Positions 16,639-25,361 of a DNA stretch of 64,000 bases are shown here, one piece after another. The notes beneath the pieces were generated by a model. The model searched no databases, was not told where the DNA came from, and saw nothing but the letters and a program-made list of their open reading frames with translations. This DNA comes from Myxococcus xanthus (GTDB lineage Bacteria > Myxococcota > Myxococcia > Myxococcales > Myxococcaceae), in the NCBI RefSeq assembly GCF_013116825.1, contig NZ_JABFNS010000030.1, forward strand, positions 1 through 64,000. Reading direction: 5' to 3'. The position numbers and the translations under genes are program-made. The stretch's first letter is position 1. Every line of letters starts with the position of its first letter.

Positions 16639-17853
16639 TCAAGCGCTCCGCGATGCGATGAGTGCGAGGTTGCGCGGAGACAGGCGCGGCTCGAAGAGCT
16701 GGAGGAGCTCGACCTGGAAGCCCCATTCTTCCAGGAGGAGCGCGCGATCAAGCAGGAGCACGACCTCCAACGCCCTCGCGAAGCGGTCCCTCAGCAGATG
16801 GCAGAGCAAGAGATCCCGTGTCTCGGCGCGAACGGACACCTCGAAGGCATTCAGTTCGGCGTCCGTCATGCCGGGCTCAAGACCCAGTCGCTCCAGGCGG
16901 TCGCGCGCGTAGACGGCGAAGCGTTCGGCGTAAAGCGCTCGGGGCGCGTCCCCTGCTCTCACGAAGCCGCGTTCGGGAAAGCGCCGCCTCGATAGGAGAT
17001 CGAACGCGAAGCGCCACGCATACACCCGCTTCATTCGCGCGAACTCCTCCTCGGTCTTGTGATGCCGTCCCCGCGTCGTCAGCGCCAGGGCATGTGGGGT
17101 GAAGGGCAGCGGATGCCCGCTCCCGATGCGGGAGACGGGATAATCCCGTGGGATCTCCAGCTTGTCGTAGCAGCAACCGATGTTCAGGATGAATCCCGCC
17201 CCTTGGCTCTTGCGGAGCTGCGTGAGGGCGAGCGGCCCGCAGGTGTGCAGGCCGATCGAGGCCCGGTCCTGGCCGGAGAAGAGCGGATCGAGCTGTGGTT
17301 GGAGCCCGTCCTCGACGGAGGATTGGATGAAACGCAGGGTGTCCCCGCCTGGGGACTGCGTTCGCGTCAGCCACCGCCGACCCTTGTCCTGCAACGCGGC
17401 GTCCCGATCGATGCTGTGGAAGGTCCACCCGAACGTTCGCGCACAGAGGCGGGCGAGGTGTCCCATGCCGCCGCCAATATCGACCGCCTGGTGGATGACG
17501 CGAGTCCTCGGCGCGAGCAGGGCGAGCACCCGCTCGAGCTCGTGGGTCTTCTTGGCGCTGAGGCCCTGCGTCTCCGCGACAGTCAGCGCGTGAAGGCCCT
17601 CGTGCCAGGGCAGCGCCGTCAGTTCCTGGAGCGCGTCCAGGAGCACGCTCAGGGCCGGAGGCGGGACACCCGCGAGCGCTCCCTGGTCCAGCCGCCGCTC
17701 GCCCGCTTCATCGAGCGACCTTGCGTAGGCCAGCCAGTCCTCGGGGTAGGCGGCGCCGGACCCCGGCCAGCCCTGGAGGATGGAGCGGGACCAGAGCGGG
17801 GACCAGGGCCGGAGATGGTGCGTGAGCGCTTCGAGTCGCGCCTGGAAGTCCAT
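16639..17853 (-). CDS. METTL25/RRNAD1-like SAM-dependent methyltransferase
   Basis: I prefer ATG 17853 (AGGA upstream); the frame also allows ATG 17886. The 404-residue product has an N-terminal helical part, then KKTHELERVLALLAPRTRVI, the SAM-binding loop VDIGGGMGHLARLCA with acidic strand end HSIDRD, and a conserved LHTCGPLALTQL and FILNIGCCYDKL. The THELERV, DIGGGMGHL and CGPL/GCCYDKL set is typical of the Methyltransf_32 / METTL25 group, usually seen in eukaryotes and some bacteria. The substrate is unknown. It is transcribed toward the protease-nuclease gene with a 121-bp gap, so it could be co-transcribed. Confidence 0.75.
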   Translation of the reverse strand: MDFQARLEALTHHLRPWSPLWSRSILQGWPGSGAAYPEDWLAYARSLDEAGERRLDQGALAGVPPPALSVLLDALQELTALPWHEGLHALTVAETQGLSAKKTHELERVLALLAPRTRVIHQAVDIGGGMGHLARLCARTFGWTFHSIDRDAALQDKGRRWLTRTQSPGGDTLRFIQSSVEDGLQPQLDPLFSGQDRASIGLHTCGPLALTQLRKSQGAGFILNIGCCYDKLEIPRDYPVSRIGSGHPLPFTPHALALTTRGRHHKTEEEFARMKRVYAWRFAFDLLSRRRFPERGFVRAGDAPRALYAERFAVYARDRLERLGLEPGMTDAELNAFEVSVRAETRDLLLCHLLRDRFARALEVVLLLDRALLLEEWGFQVELLQLFEPRLSPRNLALIASRSA

Positions 17854-17886
17854 GTCGGCGCATCCTATGCGCCGCCGGTTCGTCAT

Positions 17887-18364
17887 GACGGGGCCGAGCG
17901 CCCAGGGCTCGGAGATGATTCAATCATCTCGGACTTCCCCCATCAGCGGCCGCTCGCCCTCAACGGCGCCTCGAATTCTTCGAGGCGCCGCCCCCCCCGG
18001 AGGCATCTCGGATGGAGGATGTGGACCTCGGCGGCCAGTGCCGCATTCCGGGGGATGGCGACCAGGTCCGGCCCGTTCCCGCGCAGCTCGAAGCCAAGCA
18101 GGTTCGGGGCATCCCATCGGCCCCTCTCGAAGCTCCCATCCCAGTTCGTGGGATGCCGCGTGCTACCCGTCTGCGGCACGTAGCTGGAGACGCCGCTCGC
18201 CCTGGACACGGCATCGGAGCTGCGACGACTGGGCGGCAGGTCAGGCCATCTCGCGACGCTGGCGCGCCCAGGTCTCGAAGCGCATGGGCGAAAGGCCATA
18301 GGCGCGCGCGATACGGAGGGGCACCCCGTTTGTCAACACGGGTTCTCGTGAGGAGGCGGTCGCG
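17887..18364. other. intergenic with possible minus-strand relics
   Basis: No complete gene is recognised. Minus-strand stretches look protein-like (GRWDAPNLLGFELRGNGPDL; VPLRIARAYGLSPMRFETWA with a stop soon after) but lie in different frames and lack starts. The right end holds the TetR gene promoter. Confidence 0.3.
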
Positions 18365-18916
18365 GTGGAGCATGTGAAGCCGTTGCGAGCGGATGGGCGG
18401 CGCAACCGGGAGCGGATTGTCGCGGCCGCCACGGAATGGGTCGGCAGGGATGGTGCGCAGGTGTCGCTCGAGGAGATCGCGCGGCGGGCGGGGGGAGGCT
18501 CGGCGACCCTGCACCGGCACTTTCCCTCGCGGCAGTCGCTGTTGGAGGTGGTATTCCGCGATGGCGTCGCGCAACTTTGTGCACGGGCATCATCGCAACC
18601 GGGAGAGGATCCCGCCGCCGAGTTGGCCGCCTGGCTCGAGGACTTGGCGGTCTACACGGCGACCCACCGCGGGCTTGCCGCAGCGCTGTTGACTGGCCCG
18701 GATGGCCTTGCCGCTGAGGAGATCTGCTCCACCGACAAGCTGCTCGTTGTGTTGAGCGTTCTGGTGGCGCGGGCGTCATCGGCAGGCGCGATTCATGCCC
18801 GTGCCACGGCGGAGGACCTGCTGATGCTGGCGAACGCGATTGCCGTCGCCAACGAAGACGATCCGCTTACCGCGAGCCGGGTGCTGCGCCTCGCGCTCAC
18901 CGGCATCCGGCCGTGA
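18365..18916 (+). CDS. TetR-family transcriptional regulator
   Basis: The GTG start has GAGGAGG nine bases upstream. The 183-residue protein begins RADGRRNRERIVAAATEWVG, followed by the TetR helix-turn-helix VSLEEIARRAGGGSATLHRH and FPSRQSLLEVVF. The C-terminal half is all-helical and Ala/Leu-rich, typical of TetR ligand and dimer domains of the short type. No clear target gene is adjacent; TetR regulators often control a divergent neighbour, but only relics lie upstream. Confidence 0.9.
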   Translation: MEHVKPLRADGRRNRERIVAAATEWVGRDGAQVSLEEIARRAGGGSATLHRHFPSRQSLLEVVFRDGVAQLCARASSQPGEDPAAELAAWLEDLAVYTATHRGLAAALLTGPDGLAAEEICSTDKLLVVLSVLVARASSAGAIHARATAEDLLMLANAIAVANEDDPLTASRVLRLALTGIRP

Positions 18917-19127
18917 ATGCAGGGAGCGCGGCGGCCCTGTCCGCGCTCCCATGCGGTGCGCAGCAGGGGCCTGGCTCGCCTGGCTGGGGCAGCTCGAGCC
19001 TCAACACCACGCGGCATGGGGCCAGCTCATTGAAGCCGCGCGCAAAGGGAAAGGTCAGGCGGTGGCGGCTTTGCGTGGCTTCTTCGGCCACGCAGGGCGC
19101 TCTGCTCGCGGACCTGTCTGAAGGGGA
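18917..19127. other. intergenic, possible relic
   Basis: A plus-strand stretch (LAWLGQLEPQHHAAWGQLIE) resembles coding sequence but has no start and is only about 50 codons long. No family is recognised. Confidence 0.25.
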
Positions 19128-19478
19128 TCAGGTGATTTCGCGCGTCAGCTTGGAGTCCCACGGGCACCAGTGTCCGCCCGGGAGGAATGCGCCGCCCGCC
19201 TCGTCGAGGTGGTCTTCCACATACGTCATGTTGGCATCGCAGACCTCGATGGCCATCTCGAAGAAGCGGATGGTGTTCGGGTCCAGGTGGAAGGAGAACC
19301 TCGGGTTGTAGGCCGCGGCCCGCTTGATGATGCGCCCGTGGACATGGACTTCGTTCTTCTCCTCGCCAGAGAGAATCTTCCGTGCGTGTGCAATCACCTT
19401 CTCGTCAGACAACTCGACGATGAACTCCAGGTTGGGCTGGGCGCTCTGCGTGAATGCGAAACGAACCGGGTTTGCCAT
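19128..19478 (-). CDS. BP74-like (calmodulin-binding-protein-related) small protein
   Basis: ATG 19478 has AAGGAG eight bases upstream and defines a 116-residue cytosolic protein with no signal peptide. It reads VRFAFTQSAQPNLEFIVELS, HARKILSGEEKNEVHVHGRI, AAAYNPRFSFHLDPNTIRFF and MAIEVCDANMTYVEDHLDEA, ending in FLPGGHWCPWDSKL. The YNPxxSFHLDP, EVCDA and YVEDHLDExGGAFLPG motifs match the small BP74-related family named after a Dictyostelium calmodulin-binding protein and found in scattered bacteria. Its bacterial role is unknown. It is monocistronic. Confidence 0.7.
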   Translation of the reverse strand: MANPVRFAFTQSAQPNLEFIVELSDEKVIAHARKILSGEEKNEVHVHGRIIKRAAAYNPRFSFHLDPNTIRFFEMAIEVCDANMTYVEDHLDEAGGAFLPGGHWCPWDSKLTREIT

Positions 19479-19660
19479 TGCGAGGCTCCTTGGGGTGGGG
19501 GCCCCATATAGGAGATTCCCCTTGCTTGATTGCATCACCTGCCGGTAGCGGCGGTCTGTCTTGAATGCGGCGTCGTGAGGTGTGTCGTATGAGGCAGTCG
19601 CACGGGGGGGCCGCCTCGCGAGTAGGAGTTCGTGCTCGCGGCGTTGCCCTCCACCCTGAA

Positions 19661-19702
19661 GAGCTTGGTGCCGCTCGGCTGTCCGTTGCTCACCCAAAGC
19701 TC
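19661..19702 (-). pseudogene. single relic ELWxxDGT-type motif
   Basis: The minus strand reads ELWVSNGQPSGTKLF, a degenerate copy of the ELWVSDGTPSGT motif, with GHELW before it. The surrounding frame has no other repeats. It appears to be the last trace of an ELWxxDGTxxGT gene like that at 7198, lying in the 330-bp gap before the helicase gene. Confidence 0.45.
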
Positions 19703-19811
19703 GTGGCCGTGCGCCTCATCCTGGCGCACACGGTTGCCTGCCTCCCCGGGGGCGGGCTTGCGCGGTCGAATCGCTTCCCCTGGACACCGCCCGTGCGTAT
19801 CACTGGCCTTC

Positions 19812-22481
19812 GTGCGTACGCCCACCGACCGATACCTGCCGCCGCGCCCCGACGCTTCCTCCGCCGTCATGCCCCAGCGCGGGCGGGTGGTGGTCATCGC
19901 GCCCACGCGCGCCGCGTGCGAAACCATCGAGCTGGCGCTCGGGCTGGAGCTGCGCACGTACCTGGAGGAGCACCACGGCGCGCGCCTCCGCGAGCTGGCC
20001 CGGAGCGGGCAGGGGTTTGGCATCGTCGCGGGCACTGGCACTGGCAAGACGCTCGCCATCCGCGCCATCGCGGAGGAGCTCATGGGCCGGCGGCCCCTGC
20101 GGGTGGCGGTGGTCAACCGCGAGCGGGAGGCCACCGCGCAGACGCCGCTCGCGGACGTGGCCATCGTCACCACCGGCATCGCGCGGCGCTGGTTCCAGGG
20201 CGGTGCCATCCGGCGCGAGGACACGCTCATCGTGGATGAAATCCACCAGACCTCCGCTGAGCTGGAGCTGTGCCTGGCCCTGGGCAAGCGCACGGGCTGC
20301 CGCTTCATCTGGCTGTCCGCCACCGTGGACCCGGCCTTCTACGCGCGTTACCTGGACAGCGCGGACGTGCTCCAGGTGTCCTCCTTCGACCCGAAGAAGG
20401 CGGCCCGGGTGGAGGTGGAGCGCTGTCAGCCGCTGTCCTTCCTTGACGAGGACTTCCTGCGGGAGGTGCAGCAGCAGGGGCGCGGCGTGGGCGTGTTCCT
20501 GGCCACGCGGGCGGGCGTGGAGGAGGCGGCGGCCCACGTGCGCGCGAACGCGCCAGAGCTCCATGCGGCGCACTACCACGGCGGCGAACCGCTGCGCGCC
20601 ATCCGGCCCTTCCTGGAGGGCACGGCGCCCCGGCCCTTCGTGCTCGCGATGACGGCGGCGGGGCAGAGCGCGCTCAACGTGCCGGGGCTGGACACGGTCG
20701 TCATCGACGACATGCGCTTCACGAACCTGGTGGAGCGCGGCCGCAACGTTCTCTCCCGCGTGCACCTGGGCAACAACGAACTCTTGCAGATGGCGGGGCG
20801 CGTGCACGGGCGGGTGGAGGGCGGGCGCGTCTTCATCCTGAGCGACAGGCCGCTGCACTTCGCCTCGCTCCGGCCCACTGAACCCGAGTTCCAACTCGCG
20901 GGCGAGCCGGAGCGGGTGGCGCTCACCGCCGCGGCCCTGGGCGTGCGGGCGGATGCGTTGGATTTGCCCGTGCCGCTGGACCGCAATGCCTATCGCCGGG
21001 CGCTCGCGACGTTGCAGGCGCGCGGCATCGTGGACGCGGAAGGACGGCTGTCCGACTACGGCCGCGCGATGGAGGCCCTGCCCGTGGAGCGTCCGTGGGC
21101 GGAGCTCATCGTCAACGCGGAGGAGGCGCTGCTGCCGGTGCTCGCGGTGTGCAGCTCGGTGGAGTCGCTGCACAGGATGACGCGCGAGGAGCGGAACCTG
21201 GACGGACTGCTCGTGCCGGGCAGCGACCACCTGACCGCGTACAACCTCTACGCCGAGGCCTTCCGTGAAGCGGGCACGGTGGGGGAGGTGCAGGGGCTGC
21301 CGCGCCACGTCTTCCATGCGGAGAAGCTCGTGGCCTGGGCGGAGGTGCGTGGGGTGCTGGTGAAGGCCCTGGAGGACGCGGCGCTCGCGATGGCGAGCGT
21401 GTTCCGGAGCGTGGGGCTGGTGCTGCCCGCGCGCATGCCCTTCGTGGACCCGCGCGTCCACCGGCGTTTCTGCGACCTGCTCGCACGCTTCATGCCCTTC
21501 GACCTGGTCATCGACGAGCGCACCTCCTGGGGCGAGGTCGCGCGCGTGTCGAAGACGAGCGTGTGTGGCAACCTGGGCGCGGTGGCGGGCACGCTGCGCT
21601 ACTTCGCCGACCGCAACGGCGACTCGCAGGCGGGCATCGAGGGGACCCAGCTTCCCCAGTCCCTGCTGCGTCGCTACGCCCGCCGTCACGCGGCGGCGCC
21701 GGTGTACGACGTGCGCTTCCGCTCGGTCGTGCTCGAAAAGCGGGTGGAGTACTTCGGCTTCGAACTCGAACGGGAAGTGGAGGTACTGCGCGCCTGGGGG
21801 CCAGAGCTTGCCAAGGCGGCCCGGCACGCGCTCGCCGAGGCGCTGGCGCAGGGCGACGCCCCCCATCCCGCGGTGGACCGGCACCGGGTCGCCATCGCCG
21901 AGGTGCGCGAGCTGTGGCGACGCTCGGGAGGGACCACCGCGCCGCTGGGGTTGTCGGAGCTGACCGCGCTCTACGAGGCGCAGTTGGATGGGGTGGACAC
22001 GCTCGACGACTTCAAGGCGCGCCCGCTGCGGCTCGAACTGGACGCGCTCGTGCCGCCCGCGACGCGTCAGGCGCTCCTGGCGCTCCCGGACGCCGTGGAG
22101 GTGCGCGAGCAGGCGGTGTCGCTCGGATACGACGTGGAGATGCTGTCGGACGGAGCCCCGCGAGGTGTGGTGCGGCTGCACCTGCCGGAGAAGCTCGCGC
22201 GCACGCTGGTGGAGGAGGAGCTCCCGCTGCTCGACCGTCCCCAGCGCTTCAGCGTGGCCCGGGGCCGGAGGGGTGTGCTCGAGGCTCGCTCGCTGCTCGA
22301 GCTCCAGGAACTGCTCGACCGGCCCTGGATGCCGGACGAGATCGCCGAGGCCACCCGTGAGCGTCCACTCCCGCGACAGGACCGGGAGCGCGGCGCCCCC
22401 AGGCCAGGGGGACACCGGGGCCCTCACGGCAGGGCACCTCGGAATGGAAGGCGGACGGGCGGCGGCGGACGGCGGCGCTGA
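19812..22481 (+). CDS. DExH-box RNA helicase, HrpA/HrpB-like
   Basis: GTG 19812 is the best start; the frame upstream overlaps an ELWxxDGT relic and has no family signal, and no strong Shine-Dalgarno is visible. The 889-residue protein has motif I GTGTGKT (74-80), motif II DEIH (142-145), motif III SAT (LSATVDPAFY), and a motif VI-like QMAGRVHGRVEGG in place of QRxGRxGR. The C-terminal half includes a winged-helix/ratchet region and HrpB-like segments. DExH helicases of this group unwind RNA or remodel RNP in the cytosol. The last 40 residues are a basic Arg/Gly/Pro tail, which could bind RNA. The N-terminus is shorter than in HrpA. Confidence 0.8.
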   Translation: MRTPTDRYLPPRPDASSAVMPQRGRVVVIAPTRAACETIELALGLELRTYLEEHHGARLRELARSGQGFGIVAGTGTGKTLAIRAIAEELMGRRPLRVAVVNREREATAQTPLADVAIVTTGIARRWFQGGAIRREDTLIVDEIHQTSAELELCLALGKRTGCRFIWLSATVDPAFYARYLDSADVLQVSSFDPKKAARVEVERCQPLSFLDEDFLREVQQQGRGVGVFLATRAGVEEAAAHVRANAPELHAAHYHGGEPLRAIRPFLEGTAPRPFVLAMTAAGQSALNVPGLDTVVIDDMRFTNLVERGRNVLSRVHLGNNELLQMAGRVHGRVEGGRVFILSDRPLHFASLRPTEPEFQLAGEPERVALTAAALGVRADALDLPVPLDRNAYRRALATLQARGIVDAEGRLSDYGRAMEALPVERPWAELIVNAEEALLPVLAVCSSVESLHRMTREERNLDGLLVPGSDHLTAYNLYAEAFREAGTVGEVQGLPRHVFHAEKLVAWAEVRGVLVKALEDAALAMASVFRSVGLVLPARMPFVDPRVHRRFCDLLARFMPFDLVIDERTSWGEVARVSKTSVCGNLGAVAGTLRYFADRNGDSQAGIEGTQLPQSLLRRYARRHAAAPVYDVRFRSVVLEKRVEYFGFELEREVEVLRAWGPELAKAARHALAEALAQGDAPHPAVDRHRVAIAEVRELWRRSGGTTAPLGLSELTALYEAQLDGVDTLDDFKARPLRLELDALVPPATRQALLALPDAVEVREQAVSLGYDVEMLSDGAPRGVVRLHLPEKLARTLVEEELPLLDRPQRFSVARGRRGVLEARSLLELQELLDRPWMPDEIAEATRERPLPRQDRERGAPRPGGHRGPHGRAPRNGRRTGGGGRRR

Positions 22482-22702
22482 CCTGACGTATGGGCAGGGC
22501 GCTCACCACGCAGTGAGCGCGCCGTCCAGGGCCGCGCGTCCGGGATGCGGGTCGTCGCGCTTCTGCCGAATCAGGGGGCTCGTGGTCGGGCCCATCATTC
22601 GCTTCACCAGGGGCTCTCTTTTTGCTGTCCGCGGCTGAGGGGAAATGCACGCTGGATTCGTTTCCTGTGGGCGGTACCAACGTCAAGCAGGAGCTCTCGA
22701 GC

Positions 22703-24727
22703 ATGAAACCTTTCAGAATGAGGCCGCTACTGGCGGTCCTGTCAGCGCTGGTCGTATCCCTCGTGGGATGCGGGGTGCCAGAGGAAGAGCCCCGCGACTC
22801 TTCCAGCGCTGAGTCCCAGGCACTGGCCGGCCCATATGATGCCTGGATTGCCCGCCACGGGCTCACCACCGCCCAATATCAGACGGAGTTCAATACGTGG
22901 GTGGGGCAGGGCTATCGTCTCTCCTACGTCAGCGGTTACGAAGAAGGGGGCAGTGCCCGTTACGCGGCCATCTGGGAGCAGACGAGCGGCCCGGCCTGGC
23001 GGGCCTTCCACGGGCTGACTTCCGCGCAGTACCAGACCACCGTCGTCAATCAAGATGCGCAGGGATACCGCCCGGTGGTGGTCAACGGGTACAGCGTCGG
23101 AGGCGTCGCCTACTTCGCGGTCATCTTCCACGTGGACAGTGGTGCCGCGTGGGTGGCCCGCCATGACCTGAGCGCGTCCCAGTACCAGACGGAGTTCAAC
23201 ACCTGGGCGGGGCAGGGCTACCGGCTCGTGCACGTGAGTGGCTACACGTCCGGTGGCGCGGAGCGCTACGCGGCCATCTGGGAGCAGACGAGCGGCCCGG
23301 CCTGGCGGGCCTACCACGGGCTGAGCGCGTCCCAGTACCAGTCCACGTTCAATACCAACGCGACCCAGGGGTACCAGCTCGCGAAGGTCAGCAGCTACAA
23401 CGTGGGCGGCACGGACCGGTACGCGGCCATCTTCCAGGTTTCATCGGGGATTCCGACCGCCGCGCGTCATGGGCTCTCCGCCGCCGCGTATCAACAAGCC
23501 GTGACGGACCTCAAGAACCAGGGATATCGCCCCGTCCTGGTGGCGGCGCACAACAATGGGAGCCAGCCCGAGTTCGCCCTGATCTGGCAGAACCTGACGT
23601 TCAGCGCGGCCGACCTGCAGCACATTGACGACACCGTCCAGCAGGCGATGGCCAGCACAAACACCGTCGGCCTGTCGCTGGCCATCACCCGTCACGGGCG
23701 CCTCGTGTTCGCCAAGGGGTATGGCCTGGCGGACCGAACCAACAACACCCCGGTCAACACCTCCCACCGCTTCCGCGTCGCCAGTGTGTCCAAGCCGATG
23801 ACTTCCATCGGCATCATGCGGCTGATTGAAAGCGGCCAGATCCGTCTGACGGACCGCGTCTTCGGTAGGGGCGGATTGCTCGGTGAGACGTTCGGCGCTC
23901 AGGGCACCTACGCGGACAGCCGCGTCCTGAACATCACGGTTCAGCACCTGCTCGAGCACACCGCGGGCGCATGGGACAATGACGGCGCCGACGGCACGGG
24001 CGACCCCATGTTCATGAACACGAGCATGACGCACGCCCAGCTCATCCAATGGGTGTTGCAGAACGTGCCGCTCGAGTTCGCGCCTGGGACGACGTACCAG
24101 TATTCGAACTTCGGCTACAGCGTCCTCGGCCGCATCATCGAGCGGGTCACGGGCATGACCTATGACGCCTATATGCGCGCCAACGTGTTCACGCCCAGCG
24201 GCGCCACCAGCTTCGCCGTGGGGGGCGATACGTTGAGCGCGCGTCTGACGAACGAACCCGTCTACTACCAGCTTGGCGCGGGTGCCTTCAGCCCGTACGG
24301 CATGCCGGTGCGTCGCATGGATGCGCACGGCGGCTGGGTCGCCACGCCCATCGATTTGCTGCGCGTCGCCGTGCGCGCGGATGGGTTCTCCACCGTTTCG
24401 GACCTGCTGAGCGCGAGCTCGCTCACCACGATGACCACACGCACGACGGCGGTCGACACCTTGGGCAACTCCGTCAACTACGCCAAGGGCTGGTCGGTGA
24501 ACAGCCTCCCCAACTGGTGGCACGGCGGCTACATCCCGGGAACTCGGGCCCTGTTGGTGCGCACCGATGACCGCTATGGACCCAGCCGCTCCGAGGAGTT
24601 CACCTGGTCCGTCATGACCAATTCGAACAACAGCTCCGGATCGGGCACGCCCGACATCAACCTCGACAGCCTCATGTGGAGCGTCGTGAACGGCGTCAGC
24701 GCGTGGCCCGCGCACGACCTGTTCTAA
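22703..24727 (+). CDS. lipoprotein with BTRD1-type repeats and beta-lactamase-fold serine hydrolase domain
   Basis: ATG 22703 has AGGAG upstream and gives a lipoprotein signal with lipobox LVGC (Cys23). Residues about 30-310 hold five or six repeats of about 45 residues, such as ARHGLTTAQYQTEFNTWVGQ followed by GYRLSYVSGY and RYAAIWEQTSGPAW, matching the bacterial tandem repeat domain 1 (BTRD1) of fungal polyglycine hydrolase-like proteins. Residues 320-674 are a class C beta-lactamase/DD-peptidase-like fold with SVSK (Ser361, Lys364), YSN (Tyr467) and HGG (607-609). It probably hydrolyses a peptide or ester bond outside the cell. Polyglycine-hydrolase-like endoproteases share this architecture. 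Single gene. Confidence 0.8.
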   Translation: MKPFRMRPLLAVLSALVVSLVGCGVPEEEPRDSSSAESQALAGPYDAWIARHGLTTAQYQTEFNTWVGQGYRLSYVSGYEEGGSARYAAIWEQTSGPAWRAFHGLTSAQYQTTVVNQDAQGYRPVVVNGYSVGGVAYFAVIFHVDSGAAWVARHDLSASQYQTEFNTWAGQGYRLVHVSGYTSGGAERYAAIWEQTSGPAWRAYHGLSASQYQSTFNTNATQGYQLAKVSSYNVGGTDRYAAIFQVSSGIPTAARHGLSAAAYQQAVTDLKNQGYRPVLVAAHNNGSQPEFALIWQNLTFSAADLQHIDDTVQQAMASTNTVGLSLAITRHGRLVFAKGYGLADRTNNTPVNTSHRFRVASVSKPMTSIGIMRLIESGQIRLTDRVFGRGGLLGETFGAQGTYADSRVLNITVQHLLEHTAGAWDNDGADGTGDPMFMNTSMTHAQLIQWVLQNVPLEFAPGTTYQYSNFGYSVLGRIIERVTGMTYDAYMRANVFTPSGATSFAVGGDTLSARLTNEPVYYQLGAGAFSPYGMPVRRMDAHGGWVATPIDLLRVAVRADGFSTVSDLLSASSLTTMTTRTTAVDTLGNSVNYAKGWSVNSLPNWWHGGYIPGTRALLVRTDDRYGPSRSEEFTWSVMTNSNNSSGSGTPDINLDSLMWSVVNGVSAWPAHDLF

Positions 24728-24964
24728 CCAGGGGCTCCACCGGATTTCCGGGAGGGTTGGTGGGACCGGCGGGGATCGCCAGAGCCTCCGCCGGTCCGAA
24801 CCTATCAACGCGAACGAGGCCGTGAGTTCGAGAGGCTGGCTTTGTTTTGTGTGGCTTCGTCCCTATCTGCCAGGACGTCGTCGAAGACTCCGTAGGCAGC
24901 GCGTCACGTGCCTGGTCGAACGTGTGGCGCGCTTGAACCTTGCGTGGCCTTGCGAAGAGACAAC

Positions 24965-25330
24965 TTAACAACGCCATGGACACCAATTCGGAACCGAGGA
25001 GTAAGCCCTGAACGCTCGAACATGAATCTCGCACGCGCTCAGGCGGTGCGCAGCGGATGGACCTTGCGGAGGACAGGACTGGCACGCCGCTGGGCGTCGC
25101 GAGCGTGCAGGTAGGCATGGACGCGCCGCAGGGCTTCTGGAGGGGCGGCCGCGATGATTGCGAGCGGCGTTGGCGTGGAGGTCCAGCCAGACGCGCTCAA
25201 TGCGATTGGCTTCCGGGCAGTCAGGCGGCAGGAAGTGGAGGACAATCCGGTGAGACCACAACCCACCACCGCCATCTTGGCTGAACGAATCGGGTGCATG
25301 TGCAACCTCAGCTTGACGCCAGGTTGTACG
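24965..25330 (-). mobile_element. IS630-type transposase remnant (C-terminal)
   Basis: The minus strand reads IVLHFLPPDCPEANRIERVW and LDLHANAARNHR, the second catalytic-acid region of IS630/Tc1-like DDE transposases (PxYxPxxNxIExxW). After a one-base shift the next frame continues PPEALRRVHAYLHARDAQRR and ends at a stop near 25040. The N-terminal HTH and the first Asp are missing. No terminal repeats were found. The 240 bp before it (24728-24964) contains no recognisable gene. Confidence 0.65.
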
Positions 25331-25361
25331 GTAGCCCCGAAGCGTGAAGCCCGCCCATCCC

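Noticed and set aside
19800-22427. 875-codon minus-strand open frame
   Set aside because: Antisense of the DExH helicase; it is His/Arg/Gln-rich with no domain motif.
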